64,000 nucleotides of DNA from Phoenix dactylifera. Taxonomy: Eukaryota; Streptophyta; Magnoliopsida; Arecales; Arecaceae. Of this stretch, positions 50,012 through 59,831 are shown piece by piece (the first letter of the stretch is position 1; each line of letters starts with the position of its first letter). The translations under genes and the position numbers were made by a program. The notes below the pieces were generated by a model. The model searched no databases and was not told the origin of the DNA. It saw nothing but the letters and a program-made list of their open reading frames with translations. The stretch spans positions 17,308,129-17,372,128 of the forward strand of contig NC_052397.1 in the NCBI RefSeq assembly GCF_009389715.1, in the 5' to 3' direction.

Positions 50012-50016
50012 TGTTT

Positions 50017-51820
50017 TGTTGCCCAGATAGACAACCCAAGAGGGGGGGGTGAATTGGGTTTTTAAATTAACTTAGCTAATTAAAACTTTGTGGATGATTA
50101 ACTAAATACTATAGCCAGTTATTTAATTAAAGCTAAGTGCTGTGAGTAATGTGTGGGGAAGAAGATGAGAGACAATGCACTACAAACACAAAGTTTTATA
50201 GTGGTTCGGAGCTAACCCTTGCTCCTACGTCCACTCCCCAAGTCTCACTTGGGAATTTCACTATAACCCCCTTGGATTACAGCCGGTTGTTTTGCAAGCT
50301 CACAACCGAACTTGTTGTTTTACGAGCTCATAACGAACTCGGTCGGTTTTCCCAGGCTCACCGACTAGAACCAACCCCGATTGTTTTCCCGGGCTCACAA
50401 TCAAACCCTTACACTCGTTGGTTTTAAACCGGCTCACCAACCAACCTTAATCCCCTTGATTCAATCCCCCGATTGAATCAAGTAAATACACGAGATAGAA
50501 GAAAACAGAAGATAGCTTCTCAAAAAGCAGATTTAAAACAATATAATCGTAAAGGAGTTAGAAGCCCTCAAACGCTTTTAAGATGGTGAAGAGGTGTGGC
50601 TTCTGGAACTCCGGTCTCCTCTTGAAAGAGTGATCGACTTGAAAGCAGGAGGAGGAAGCTTTGAATGCTGGGAAGATGTTGGTGGAGCAGTAAATGCAGA
50701 TCTTCCCTTTTTCTCGTTGAAGAGCACTTAGAGAGCTTGAAGACTTGAATGCTAGGAGTGGAATGTGTGTTCTCTACCTTGCTACAGTCTTCTGTGGCTA
50801 TTTAAGCCAACCCCCACGGAAACTAGCCGTTACTCTGCTTTTTCTGGCCGTTCTGCACACTCTGCGCAGCCTGACAATGTGACCGTTGGTGGGTTGGAGT
50901 CGACTCGCGCGATCAGGAGTCGACTCGGCTGTAGCAGGAGTCGACTCGAGCTTTTCCGGAGTCGACTCGGCAACTGTTCCCAGTTTGAATTAAAGTTGCC
51001 GTCTTGACTGGGAGTCGACTCGTCTTGACCCGGAGTCGACTCGCCAACTTCTGGCGCTGACCTGGCAATTTTGGAGTCGGCTCATCCTCTGTAGTCCGTG
51101 GATCCAAATTTGAATTTTGTCCACTCGAGTCGACTCGACTGTCCTGGGAGTCGACTCGAATCTCAGAGCCCGAACTCCCGATTCTCTGTCTTTTGGCTCA
51201 TCCAGTCTTGGAGTCGACTCGAACTTCCTTGGAGTCGACTCGGCTCTCAGTTTCCGAAAGTTGGTCTTCTGCCTTTTGACGTGAAGCTTGTCTTGGAGTC
51301 GACTCGAGCTGTCTGTGAGTCGACTCGAATCTCAGAGGCAGTAACATGGTCTTCTGTCTGTCGATGGTCGCACAGTCTCGGAGTCGACTCGCGTACTGCG
51401 GGAGTCGACTCGAATCTCAGAGTCCATAAAACGCTCTCTGACTTTTTCTGTGTGTACCGCTGGGAGTCGACTCGCATTCCACTGGAGTCGACTCGAATCT
51501 CAGACCTGAAAAACTGCTCTTCTGTCCTTCTGTCTGTTTTCAGTCGGAGTCGACTCATACTGATCAGGAGTCGGCTCGAGCTCGTGCCAGTGACCTTGAT
51601 ACGCTTGGAGTCGACTCGTGATACTCGGAAGTCGACTCGAGTCTCAGACATTGGTTCATGCAGACTTCTTAACTTATCCAAAATACTATGAACCAAGTCT
51701 AGAAACACTTGGACAGGATTTTCACTGAAACACTCAATTGAATTCATTAGTAATCACAAGATATACTCAATTGCTTTGAGCTCATCAAAATCAAATGGGG
51801 TTTTAATCAATCACTCCACA
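50017..51820 (-). repeat. 3' LTR of the copia element (1804 bp)
   Basis: Transcription sense is minus, so this left copy is the 3' LTR. On the minus strand the GAGTCGACTC cluster (about 51640 to 50895) comes first, then a TATA-like TTAAATAG at about 50805-50796, then the downstream part, ending at the C-run (CCCAATTCACCCCCCCC) next to CTTGGGTTGTC. Open frames on the plus strand here are by-products of the palindromes. Confidence 0.95.
50895..51650. repeat. Cluster of 18 GAGTCGACTC palindromes in 3' LTR
   Basis: The 10-bp perfect palindrome GAGTCGACTC occurs 18 times in about 750 bp, with three one-base variants. From about 51120 on, copies come in pairs and the second is usually followed by AATCTCAGA or a variant, giving about six degenerate modules of 80-110 bp. 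The same set is in the other LTR at about 60709-61465. Confidence 0.9.
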
Positions 51821-52425
51821 ATCTCCCCCTTTTTGATGATGACAAAACTTTGAGTATATGTAAAATGAGTTGCTCAGTAAATAATGAAATAAACTCCATA
51901 AATGAATTCAAATGTCTGATAATTTAATTTATCCAAGTTTGAAAGGAGTGAAACATTAAATTTGGGAGTTAAAGTTCCCCCTTTCATTTGGAATTATATA
52001 AGCCTTCATATTCTGCAATCAATTGTTTGGCTTATATGTCATTAATGTTTTAGCTTGATTAAAATTCAGATTCTCCCCCTCAACATATGCATTCAACTAT
52101 ATTTTGATTTTCTGAATTTCCTCTTCATGCTTTGAAGGTTTTTTGAACTGAATTTTATCTTTAGAGGGAAAATCTGTCAATTTGTTCTTGAGTAGGATTC
52201 AGCTAATCTCCGAATATCCCTTGAATAGATTCTGGAGATTACTCCATTAGGAGCCCCAAAAGAGAGATAATGAGCCTCGAGGTACCGAATCCACTTAGAA
52301 CAAATTTATGTGTGGTTTTAAGAGTTTATCGTTTTATTTATTTCCATTGATTTCTTTTACATATTTTTTTAATATTTCTCCCCTTTTACATATTTTATAC
52401 TTACACATTTCTCCCCCTTTTTGTC
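51821..52425 (-). promoter_or_regulatory. Polypurine tracts upstream of 3' LTR
   Basis: Read on the minus strand, purine runs GGGGGAG or similar occur at about 51834-51821 (abutting the LTR), 51985-51975, 52080-52072, 52388-52376 and 52424-52409. The first and last share the wider context AAAAAGGGGGAG with TCATCA upstream. Multiple polypurine tracts next to the 3' LTR are a described signature of Sireviruses; they prime plus-strand DNA synthesis. Confidence 0.65.
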
Positions 52426-52610
52426 ATCATACCAAAAAGAAGGTAATCACACACAATCAATGACACAAATGGCACAGTCAATCATCAAATGGCACAGAAA
52501 TGAAGATAAGATGTCTACTCATTGTATTGATATGAAGGTGAATACATTTGAGCATACAATAGGTAAAGCAAGAACAATACAAAAGAAGACAAAACACAAC
52601 TCAAAATCAT

Positions 52611-54266
52611 CTATGACCTCCTCGAGGATGTGGCTCCCCCTCTCGAGGATACATCTCCTCCTCTGGAGGATGTAGCTCCCCCTCTCGAGGATACATCTCC
52701 TCCTCTGGAGGATGTAGCTCCCCCTCTCGAGGATACATCTCCTCCTCTGGAGGATGTAGCTCCTCCTCTCGAGGATGTGACTCCTCCTCTCAATCGGCTC
52801 TGCTCCATGAGGAGGGCGACTGCCTCTGTAACATGGCCCAGCTGCGTGATAATAGACGTGGTGGCTCTGCTATGTGTAGTGGAGAGCTCAGTCACCGACG
52901 TCTGAAGCCCAGTCACCGAGGTCTGAAGTGCATCCAGCTTGTCGATGAGCACATTCGACAAGCGCTCGGCCCCCTCGGTGGTGGTGTGCATGTCACGGCG
53001 GATGTCATCCCGCATCCTCCTCGTGGTGCTCGTGACCTCGCTCATGCTGTGGAACTGGGCCTGCACCAGGGTCCTAATGTTGTAGATCTCCTGCCGCACC
53101 TCAGCCGTCATGTCTGTCACGGCTGTCAAAGATGGGACCAATGCTGAGGATGGAGTGGGTGCAGGAGTGGGAGCTGGCACGGAACCTCGGAGCTCCCGGA
53201 GCAGCTCGTCCCTCAAATCTTGGACGATCTCCTGCCGCAGCTCCCGGAGCTGCTCTGGATCAATACGGACCTCCATAGATGGTGGAGCTGAGGAGGAAGG
53301 TCCGGCAGAGGTGGTAGGAGCAGGAGGAGTGGATGGAAGGTCTGGATGGTCTGGGGACTCTGGGTAGTCAGAATCTGGCTCTGGACAGGGTGATGGTCTG
53401 GTGGTCTGAGCGGTGAGAGTGGACTTCCTAACCCAGATCCCTTCTCTCTTCCGAAATCCCATCCTGTGCATGGTCCCCGTACCCAAGCGATCAGTCCATC
53501 GCAAGGCACGAGAGGGTTCCTTCTCAGGAATGGAAATTTCGTACTGCCTAAAGAGAAGAGTGAATATCATTCCGTATGGGAGGGAGAGCCTAGGTCTATC
53601 CAGGGGCTCACACATATACCTATAAATGAGCTTGGGGAAGTTGACCGGGGTGTCCTGAAGAATGTAAGACATAATAGCTAGGTCCCTCTCATTCACAAAA
53701 TCAAATCTCCCTATCTTAGGGAAGATGGACCTGGACAAAATGCTCAAAAGGATTCTCACTTCAATAGGAAGTGAGCTAGCAGATACCTCATCTAGGGGAG
53801 ACTGAGGTGGATGCCCTAAGACGATCGTAAGGGCCTCAAATCTATCCTCAGGATGTGCAGGAGCCACCCCTACTAATGGAAGGTGGAGGATATGGGCAAT
53901 GAGGTCCTCTGTGACACGCAATGGGACACCTAATACCGTGCCCTCAATACCTCCATCTCTCCGATGGACGGTACTGTAGAACTCTTGAACTAGGCCAGGA
54001 TAGGTGGGAAGGTCCAAGGTGAGGAAGTACTCTAGACCCTGGGCTCTAAGCCTATCGCCTATGGTGAATCCTTCCCGGGAGAGATAGTCGAAAGTGACAT
54101 ACCTCCCGGAGGTGACGGCCTTCCCGGCCAACGGCCTAACATGAACCACCCTAGGCGGGGAACGATCCGGAGGAGGTTGCCTCGCGGGATCGTGCCGCGC
54201 CTTGGAGCGCCGCTCGGGACCGGCCACGGGACGGGACCTCTTTCTAACAACTCCCTTGCGAGGCAT
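52611..54266 (-). CDS. Third ORF of the copia element (plant transposon protein domain; env-like position)
   Basis: Open frame of 551 residues between pol and the 3' LTR, the position of the so-called env-like gene in Sireviruses. Residues 1-50 are Arg/Pro-rich and basic. Residues about 55-260 (with FDYLSREGFTIGDRLRAQGL, VQEFYSTVHRR, GVPLRVTEDLIAHILHLPL) resemble the 'putative plant transposon protein' domain seen in many plant transposon ORFs. Then a Pro/Ser/Thr-rich linker, a region rich in E/R/L and heptad-like from about 330 to 480, and a C-terminal array of about four GGATSSRGGDVSSR units (42 bp each at about 52625-52790). I see no signal peptide or membrane helix, so an envelope role is not supported by the sequence. 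Start ATG at 54266. Function unknown. Confidence 0.75.
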   Translation of the reverse strand: MPRKGVVRKRSRPVAGPERRSKARHDPARQPPPDRSPPRVVHVRPLAGKAVTSGRYVTFDYLSREGFTIGDRLRAQGLEYFLTLDLPTYPGLVQEFYSTVHRRDGGIEGTVLGVPLRVTEDLIAHILHLPLVGVAPAHPEDRFEALTIVLGHPPQSPLDEVSASSLPIEVRILLSILSRSIFPKIGRFDFVNERDLAIMSYILQDTPVNFPKLIYRYMCEPLDRPRLSLPYGMIFTLLFRQYEISIPEKEPSRALRWTDRLGTGTMHRMGFRKREGIWVRKSTLTAQTTRPSPCPEPDSDYPESPDHPDLPSTPPAPTTSAGPSSSAPPSMEVRIDPEQLRELRQEIVQDLRDELLRELRGSVPAPTPAPTPSSALVPSLTAVTDMTAEVRQEIYNIRTLVQAQFHSMSEVTSTTRRMRDDIRRDMHTTTEGAERLSNVLIDKLDALQTSVTGLQTSVTELSTTHSRATTSIITQLGHVTEAVALLMEQSRLRGGVTSSRGGATSSRGGDVSSRGGATSSRGGDVSSRGGATSSRGGDVSSRGGATSSRRS

Positions 54267-54511
54267 CTTGACCTAAACGAGATGAAAACCTAGAGAACGA
54301 AGAAGGATCGATAGAGGAAGCTCGGGACTGACCTGAAAAGACCTAGGAACGGACGGAAACTCAATGTCCGGCGAAGAATCGACGGGAAAAGGGCTTGGAG
54401 ACGATCGAGGATGACCTAGGAGTCGGCTCTAGGGCTTTGTGAACAGTGGCGGCTTGAGAAAAAAGTGTTTGCGAAACGACAAACCTAGGGTTAAAAAGTC
54501 GGATCCCGACT

Positions 54512-54700
54512 GCGAGTCGACTCCCCTGAGTCGCGAGTCGACTCGACCTCGAGTCGACTCCAGAAAATGCGCGAGTCGACTCTCCTTATGCGCCTGTAGA
54601 CTTCGAGTCGACTCCCGACAATGTGCGAGTCGACTCCCCCTCAGCTGCCAACTTTGCGAGTCGACTCCCCCAAATGCGCGAGTCGACTCCCCCTTAGGAG
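54512..54700. repeat. Internal cluster of 8 GAGTCGACTC palindromes
   Basis: Eight exact copies in about 190 bp between the end of pol and the start of the third ORF, most in the context GCGAGTCGACTCCCC. It is the same core as in the LTRs but with different neighbours, so it is not a simple LTR duplicate. Confidence 0.9.
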
Positions 54701-54880
54701 CCGGCTCTGAAACTTACTCGAGTCGTCTCTAACCTTGGCACGCACTTAAAAATCATGCTATAACCGTGCCAAATGAGGGAAAATCACCTAGTTGGGATCT
54801 GATTTGATGATCATTGAATAGAAACTCTATTTTAACCTCATTTTAACCATCAAAATCAATTAATCTAGTGGAAACTCCCA

Positions 54881-57025
54881 CTAGGATGGGTCAATCACTC
54901 CTAATCCCCTCCTAAGTACACTGAACCTCTCTTCACTTAGGGGTTTTGTGAAAATATCTGCTAATTGATCATCAGTACAAACAAATTGGAGAGTCACATC
55001 ACCATTCAATACATGATCTCTTATGAAGTGATGTCTTATCTCAATGTGTTTAGTTCTTGAGTGTTGAATTGGATTTTTAGTTAGGTTTATGGCACTTGTA
55101 TTATCACAATTAATGGGGATTTTATCTTGTTTAATGCCATAATCTTCTAATTGTTGTTTAATCCACAAGATTTGAGCACAACAACTCCCGGCTGCAACAT
55201 ATTCAGCTTCTGCAGTGGATAATGCAACCGAGTTTTGTTTCTTGCTAAACCATGAGATTAGGTTTTCTCCTAGAAATTGACAAGACCCGCTGGTACTTTT
55301 TCTATCAAGCTTACATCCAGCGAAGTCTGAATCTGTGTACCCTATTAAGTTTAGGCTAGATTCTTTAGAGTACCACAACCTTATGTTCTTAGTTCCTATT
55401 AAGTATTTAAAGATTCTCTTAACTGCAGCTAGGTGTGATTCTTTAGGATTAGCCTGATATCTAGCACACATGCACACACTAAACATAATATCAGGCCTAC
55501 TTGCAGTGAGATACAGTAAAGAACCTATCATACCTCTATAAAGTTTTTGATCTACAGATTTACCTGATTCATCTTGGTCTAACTTACATGATGAGCTCAT
55601 GGGGGTGCTGATTGACTTGTTTCCCTCCATATCGAACTTCTTGAGCATCTCCTTGATATATTTGGCTTGATTGATGAAGATGCCTCCTTCAGATTGTTTG
55701 ATTTGAAGCCCGAGGAAGTAGTTCAGCTCTCCCATCATGCTCATCTCAAACTCACTCTGCATCAAATCAGCAAATTCCTCGCAGAGGCGATTGTTAGTAG
55801 CACCGAAAATGATATCATCAACATAAATCTGTACTAATAACATATCCTTATTTTTCTTTTTCAGAAATAATGTTGTATCTACATTTCCCCTAGAGAATCC
55901 ATGTTCTAATAGAAATTTACTAAGTCTCTCATACCATGCTCTAGGTGCTTGTTTTAGACCATAAAGTGCTTTGTTCAGTTTATACACATGATTGGGGTAT
56001 TGATGATTTTCAAAACCAGGAGGTTGTTCCACATATACCTCCTCATTAATAAACCCATTTAGAAAAGCACTTTTTACATCCATTTGATATAGCTTGAAGT
56101 CCTTAGAGCATGCATATGCTAATAATAGTCTAATAGCCTCAAGTCTAGCTACGGGAGCAAAGGTTTCATCAAAGTCTATACCTTCTTCTTGATTATAACC
56201 CTTTGCTACTAGTCTAGCCTTATTCCTTATAACAATTCCATTTTCATCTAGCTTATTTTTATATATCCATTTTGTACCTATAATTGGATATTCAGAAGGT
56301 CTCTCTACTAGATCCCACACTTTATTTCTAGTAAATTGGTTTAGTTCTTCTTGCATTGCATTTATCCAATTTACATCATTTTCGGCTTCTTCTATATGTT
56401 TGGGCTCAAAGTGTGAAACAAAAGCTAGATGGTTATTCAAATTTCTAAGGGATGCTCTAGTCCTAACGGGTTGGGATGGATCATCTAGAATTAGTTCCTT
56501 AGGATGCCCATGAGCATACCTCCAAGCTTTAGTTAGCCCATGATCCACTATAGGCTCTTGGTTTGATGATTCTCCTTCAATCAACTTTTGATTATCATCT
56601 TGTAATCCCATCTCATCTATCTTTTCTTCAAGTATTTCAATATCATCATCAAAATTAACCTTCTTACTAGATGAGATGTCACTAGAGTCATCAAAAACAA
56701 CATGTATAGATTCTTCTATAACTAGGGTTCTTTTATTAAAGATTCTATAGGCTTTACTAGTTGTAGAATAACCTAGGAATATTCCTTCATCAGATTTTGG
56801 ATCAAATTTTCCTAGATTATCTTTCCCATTATTATGTACAAAACACCTACATCCGAAAACATGAAAATAGTTAACCTTTGGTTTTCTGTTTTTCCACAGT
56901 TCATATGGTGTTTTCTTTATGATGGGTCTTAATAGAACTCTATTTAATACATGGCAAGAAGTATTAATGGCTTCTCCCCAAAAGTACTTAGGGAGGTTAC
57001 TTTCACATAACATCGTTCTAGCCAT
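54881..57025 (-). CDS. Copia pol, reverse transcriptase and RNase H part
   Basis: Open frame of 714 residues. The beginning is the tail of integrase ([19 protein letters not shown] and the VNYFHVFGC region), then an acidic linker, then the reverse transcriptase with the [15 protein letters not shown] motif, the [11 protein letters not shown] motif and the catalytic YVDDIIFGA box. RNase H follows, with [14 protein letters not shown] and STAEAEY. All hallmark residues are present. The frame differs from the upstream integrase frame because of a one-base loss near 57051-57056, so it is not joined to a functional integrase in this copy. Confidence 0.93.
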   Translation of the reverse strand: MARTMLCESNLPKYFWGEAINTSCHVLNRVLLRPIIKKTPYELWKNRKPKVNYFHVFGCRCFVHNNGKDNLGKFDPKSDEGIFLGYSTTSKAYRIFNKRTLVIEESIHVVFDDSSDISSSKKVNFDDDIEILEEKIDEMGLQDDNQKLIEGESSNQEPIVDHGLTKAWRYAHGHPKELILDDPSQPVRTRASLRNLNNHLAFVSHFEPKHIEEAENDVNWINAMQEELNQFTRNKVWDLVERPSEYPIIGTKWIYKNKLDENGIVIRNKARLVAKGYNQEEGIDFDETFAPVARLEAIRLLLAYACSKDFKLYQMDVKSAFLNGFINEEVYVEQPPGFENHQYPNHVYKLNKALYGLKQAPRAWYERLSKFLLEHGFSRGNVDTTLFLKKKNKDMLLVQIYVDDIIFGATNNRLCEEFADLMQSEFEMSMMGELNYFLGLQIKQSEGGIFINQAKYIKEMLKKFDMEGNKSISTPMSSSCKLDQDESGKSVDQKLYRGMIGSLLYLTASRPDIMFSVCMCARYQANPKESHLAAVKRIFKYLIGTKNIRLWYSKESSLNLIGYTDSDFAGCKLDRKSTSGSCQFLGENLISWFSKKQNSVALSTAEAEYVAAGSCCAQILWIKQQLEDYGIKQDKIPINCDNTSAINLTKNPIQHSRTKHIEIRHHFIRDHVLNGDVTLQFVCTDDQLADIFTKPLSEERFSVLRRGLGVIDPS

Positions 57026-57030
57026 TTCCT

Positions 57031-57942
57031 CTAGGGTTCTATTTTTCCTTTCACAACTCCATTTTGTTGTGGTGTCCTAGGTGCTGAGAAATTATGGGTT
57101 ATCCCCTTTTTACTACAAAATTCATCAAATAATTGATTTTCGAATTCGGTACCATGGTCACTTCTAATAGCTATAACTGAGGACTCTCTAGCATTTGTTA
57201 CTTCCTTATGGAACTTCTTAAACATAGAAAATGCTTGATCCTTATGCGCTAGAAACATGACCCATGTGTACCTAGAGTAATCATCTACTATAACTAGACC
57301 ATATTTATTTCCACCTAGGCTTGTTGTTCTAGTTGGACCAAATAGGTCCATGTGTAGTAATTCTAGAGGCCTAGAAGTAGAGACACATTTTATGGATTTA
57401 AAAGAGTTTCTAGATTGTTTGCCAAATTGACATGCTTCACATATTTTGTTCTTTTCAAATTTTAATTTTGGCAAACCTATCACGGAGTCTCTTTTAACTA
57501 GTTTAGTTATTGTGTCCATGCTTGCATGACCTAACTTACGGTGCCATAACCAACTAGCATCATTTTCTTTAGTTTCATTAACAACTAGACATTGGTTATG
57601 TTTTGTAAGGTCTTCTAGATCTACCACATATACATTTCCACGTCTCATCCCTTTAAAAACTAAACTATTATCATTAGTATTTGTTATAATGCACAGTGAT
57701 GGTTTAAACATAACATCATATCCTTTGTCACATAATTGACTAATGCTTAACAAGTTATGCTTAAGACCATCAACATATCTACCATTATCTATAAAAGTAG
57801 AAGGGGTGATTTGAACTTTACCAATACCAATGATGTGACCTTGGTTGTTGTCTCCAAACGTCACAGCACCTCCCTTCTTAGCTTCAAGGGTGAAAAATTG
57901 GTCTTTATCACCCGTCATGTGCCTTGAGCAGCCACTATCCAA
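57031..57942 (-). CDS. Copia pol, protease and integrase part, frameshifted at its end
   Basis: Begins in a non-ATG context with the protease signature [10 protein letters not shown], as expected for a gag-pol product made by readthrough or frameshift. The pre-integrase zinc motif follows (HRKLGHAS ... [12 protein letters not shown]). The integrase core has the first catalytic Asp in HMDLFGP and the second in RSDHGTEF. The third catalytic residue should be a Glu about 36 positions later, right after QQNGVV. Here the reading frame breaks at that codon (about 57051-57056) and stops at 57031. So this copy's integrase lacks its third acidic residue and the frame leading to reverse transcriptase. 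Confidence 0.88.
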   Translation of the reverse strand: MDSGCSRHMTGDKDQFFTLEAKKGGAVTFGDNNQGHIIGIGKVQITPSTFIDNGRYVDGLKHNLLSISQLCDKGYDVMFKPSLCIITNTNDNSLVFKGMRRGNVYVVDLEDLTKHNQCLVVNETKENDASWLWHRKLGHASMDTITKLVKRDSVIGLPKLKFEKNKICEACQFGKQSRNSFKSIKCVSTSRPLELLHMDLFGPTRTTSLGGNKYGLVIVDDYSRYTWVMFLAHKDQAFSMFKKFHKEVTNARESSVIAIRSDHGTEFENQLFDEFCSKKGITHNFSAPRTPQQNGVVKGKIEP

Positions 57943-57994
57943 ATACCAGCAATTTTTGTTGACCTTGGCTGCAAGACACTCCTACACAAGCAAA

Positions 57995-59782
57995 TCATGT
58001 CATCTTAGGTACCCAAGTTTTCTTGGGTCCTTCATGGTTAGTCAAGTTTGTTCCTTTTGGAACCCATACCCTTTTAATTTTTCTTTTAGTTTTACTTTTC
58101 CTAAAATTACATACATTTGCTTTATGGCCTACTGTACCACAACAAAAGCAGGTTATTTTCTTAGTTTTTGTTTCCCCAGCTTTAACAAAGAAGTTACTAA
58201 GAAGTTTTTGCTTATTCCTTGGTTTATATCCTAAACCGGCTTTATTAAACACTGCACGTTGACTATTTAGTATCATGTTTAATTTTTCAGAACTATAGGT
58301 AAATCTTTCAACTAAGGGTTTGTATTTGTTAAGTTCTTTAGTTAGTGTCTGATTTTCGGCTTTTAGATCATTAAGTTCTTTAGTAAGATCCTTATCTAAG
58401 GTTTGTTTATATTTTTTAAGTTCTGAAAATTCCTTAGTTAGTTTTTCATTTTCTTTAGTTAAGGTGTTGGTCTTTTGAGTTAAAAGTTGGTTGCTTGTTT
58501 TAAGTTCTATATTTTCTTTGGTGATTAAATCCTTATCCTTAACTAATTTATCGTATTTATGTAGGTATGATTGATTAGTTATTTTCAGTTCTTTATTCTT
58601 AATATTTATAGCCTTATATTCTACCATTAATTCATTAAATGCATCATAAAGTTCATCAACTGAAAAATCATAGTGCGTATCGGAAGTTACCTCATTTTCG
58701 TTGGCCATGAAACAAAAATTGGCCTTCTCTTCTTGTTCTTCATCCGATGATGAAGATGATGCGTCGGAGTCCGATAGGGTGGTGACAAGGGCTTTCTTCT
58801 TCTTCTTGTACTTGCTGCTCTTCTTTAGTAAGGGACACTCAGCTCGGATGTGTCCCGGCTTTTTGCACTCATAGCAGCCGGTCCCCTCACTTTCCCTTTC
58901 CTTACCTTTGTCCTTGCGGTAGGAATTTGAGGGGCCTCTCCTTTGATGATAGGACTTCTTGTGGTTGATGAATTTCTTGAACTTGCGCACAAGAAGAGCC
59001 TCACCACCATCTTCCTCATCTTCTTCTTCTTCACTGCTGCTGCTGCTGCAAGACAAGTCCTTGTTAGAAGAAGTAGATTTTAAAGCTATTACCTTTTTCT
59101 TATGGGAGGACTCTTCCTCGTTGTGTTGTTTCATGGTAAGCTCATGCGTCATAAGGAATCCAAGGAGCTCTTCAAGTGGAAGCTTGTTCAAGTCTTTAGC
59201 TTCTTGGATTGCCGTCACTTTAGCTTCCCACGACCTTGGTAGACACCGAAGGATTTTCCTGACAAGTTCACTGTTAGTATAGTTCTTGCCAAGGCTTTTT
59301 AGGCCATTGACAATATCAGTAAACCTAGTGAACATGCATGTAATTGTTTCGTTAGAGTCCATTTTAAATAGTTCATATTTATGAACCAAAATATTTATTT
59401 TGGACTCTTTCACTTGATTCGTGCCCTCATGGGTCACTTCAAGTCTGTCCCAAATCTCTTTTGCAGAATTGCAAGTAGAGACCCTATTGAATTCATTACG
59501 GTCTAAGGCACAATAGAAGACATTCATTGCTTTAGAGTTTAATTGTGCCTTCCTCATGTCATGTTCATCCCAGTCCATTTCAAGTTTAGGTACCTTAACA
59601 CCATCTACGTATATGGATGGGATGTATGGCCCATTTACTACAATGGACCACATCTCATAGTCTTGGGCTTGGATGAATATTCTCATCCTAGCCTTCCAGT
59701 ATGAGTAGTCAGATCCATTGAAGAAAGGGGGTCTTTGGGTGGACTGACCCTCAATGTGAGAAGATCCAAATGGGGTTGTCAT
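57995..59782 (-). CDS. Copia gag polyprotein
   Basis: Intact 595-residue frame opening 35 bases inside the primer-binding site. Residues 20-220 form the capsid-like UBN2 domain (FNGSDYSYWKARMRIF; AKEIWDRLEVTHEGT; LRCLPRSWEAKVTAI). A Ser/Glu-rich acidic stretch follows at about 245-260. Two CCHC zinc knuckles are present, at about 303-316 (CYECKKPGHIRAEC) and about 545-558 (CFCCGTVGHKANVC). Between them lies a long heptad region of about 380-510, repeatedly LTKEN / LKTSNQLLT, probably a coiled coil. Two knuckles and a long central coiled coil make it larger than the usual copia gag, as in Sireviruses. Gag ends at TAA 57995; pol is in another frame. Confidence 0.93.
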   Translation of the reverse strand: MTTPFGSSHIEGQSTQRPPFFNGSDYSYWKARMRIFIQAQDYEMWSIVVNGPYIPSIYVDGVKVPKLEMDWDEHDMRKAQLNSKAMNVFYCALDRNEFNRVSTCNSAKEIWDRLEVTHEGTNQVKESKINILVHKYELFKMDSNETITCMFTRFTDIVNGLKSLGKNYTNSELVRKILRCLPRSWEAKVTAIQEAKDLNKLPLEELLGFLMTHELTMKQHNEEESSHKKKVIALKSTSSNKDLSCSSSSSEEEEDEEDGGEALLVRKFKKFINHKKSYHQRRGPSNSYRKDKGKERESEGTGCYECKKPGHIRAECPLLKKSSKYKKKKKALVTTLSDSDASSSSSDEEQEEKANFCFMANENEVTSDTHYDFSVDELYDAFNELMVEYKAINIKNKELKITNQSYLHKYDKLVKDKDLITKENIELKTSNQLLTQKTNTLTKENEKLTKEFSELKKYKQTLDKDLTKELNDLKAENQTLTKELNKYKPLVERFTYSSEKLNMILNSQRAVFNKAGLGYKPRNKQKLLSNFFVKAGETKTKKITCFCCGTVGHKANVCNFRKSKTKRKIKRVWVPKGTNLTNHEGPKKTWVPKMT

Positions 59783-59816
59783 TTTGATCTTTTAACTCTT
59801 GAGTGGAAGAGTTTTT

Positions 59817-59829
59817 GGCTCTGATACCA
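59817..59829 (-). other. Primer-binding site, initiator Met-tRNA type
   Basis: On the minus strand TGGTATCAGAGCC lies two bases downstream of the 5' LTR end (59832). This is the usual plant-copia primer-binding site for the 3' end of initiator methionine tRNA. Confidence 0.93.
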
Positions 59830-59831
59830 CT

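Noticed and set aside
50895..51650. CRISPR-like array of palindromic repeats
   Set aside because: Spacers are not uniform, repeats are only 10 bp and fully inside an LTR of a plant retroelement; no cas genes.
50895..51691. Long plus-strand and minus-strand open frames (197 and 166 residues) in both LTRs, rich in ESTR/SRL or RVDS words
   Set aside because: They are by-products of the GAGTCGACTC repeats, which lack stops in several frames; they match no protein family and lie in LTR control DNA.
52630..52905. Plus-strand frame of APPLEDTSPPLEDV repeats
   Set aside because: Antisense shadow of the 42-bp repeats at the C-terminus of the copia third ORF.
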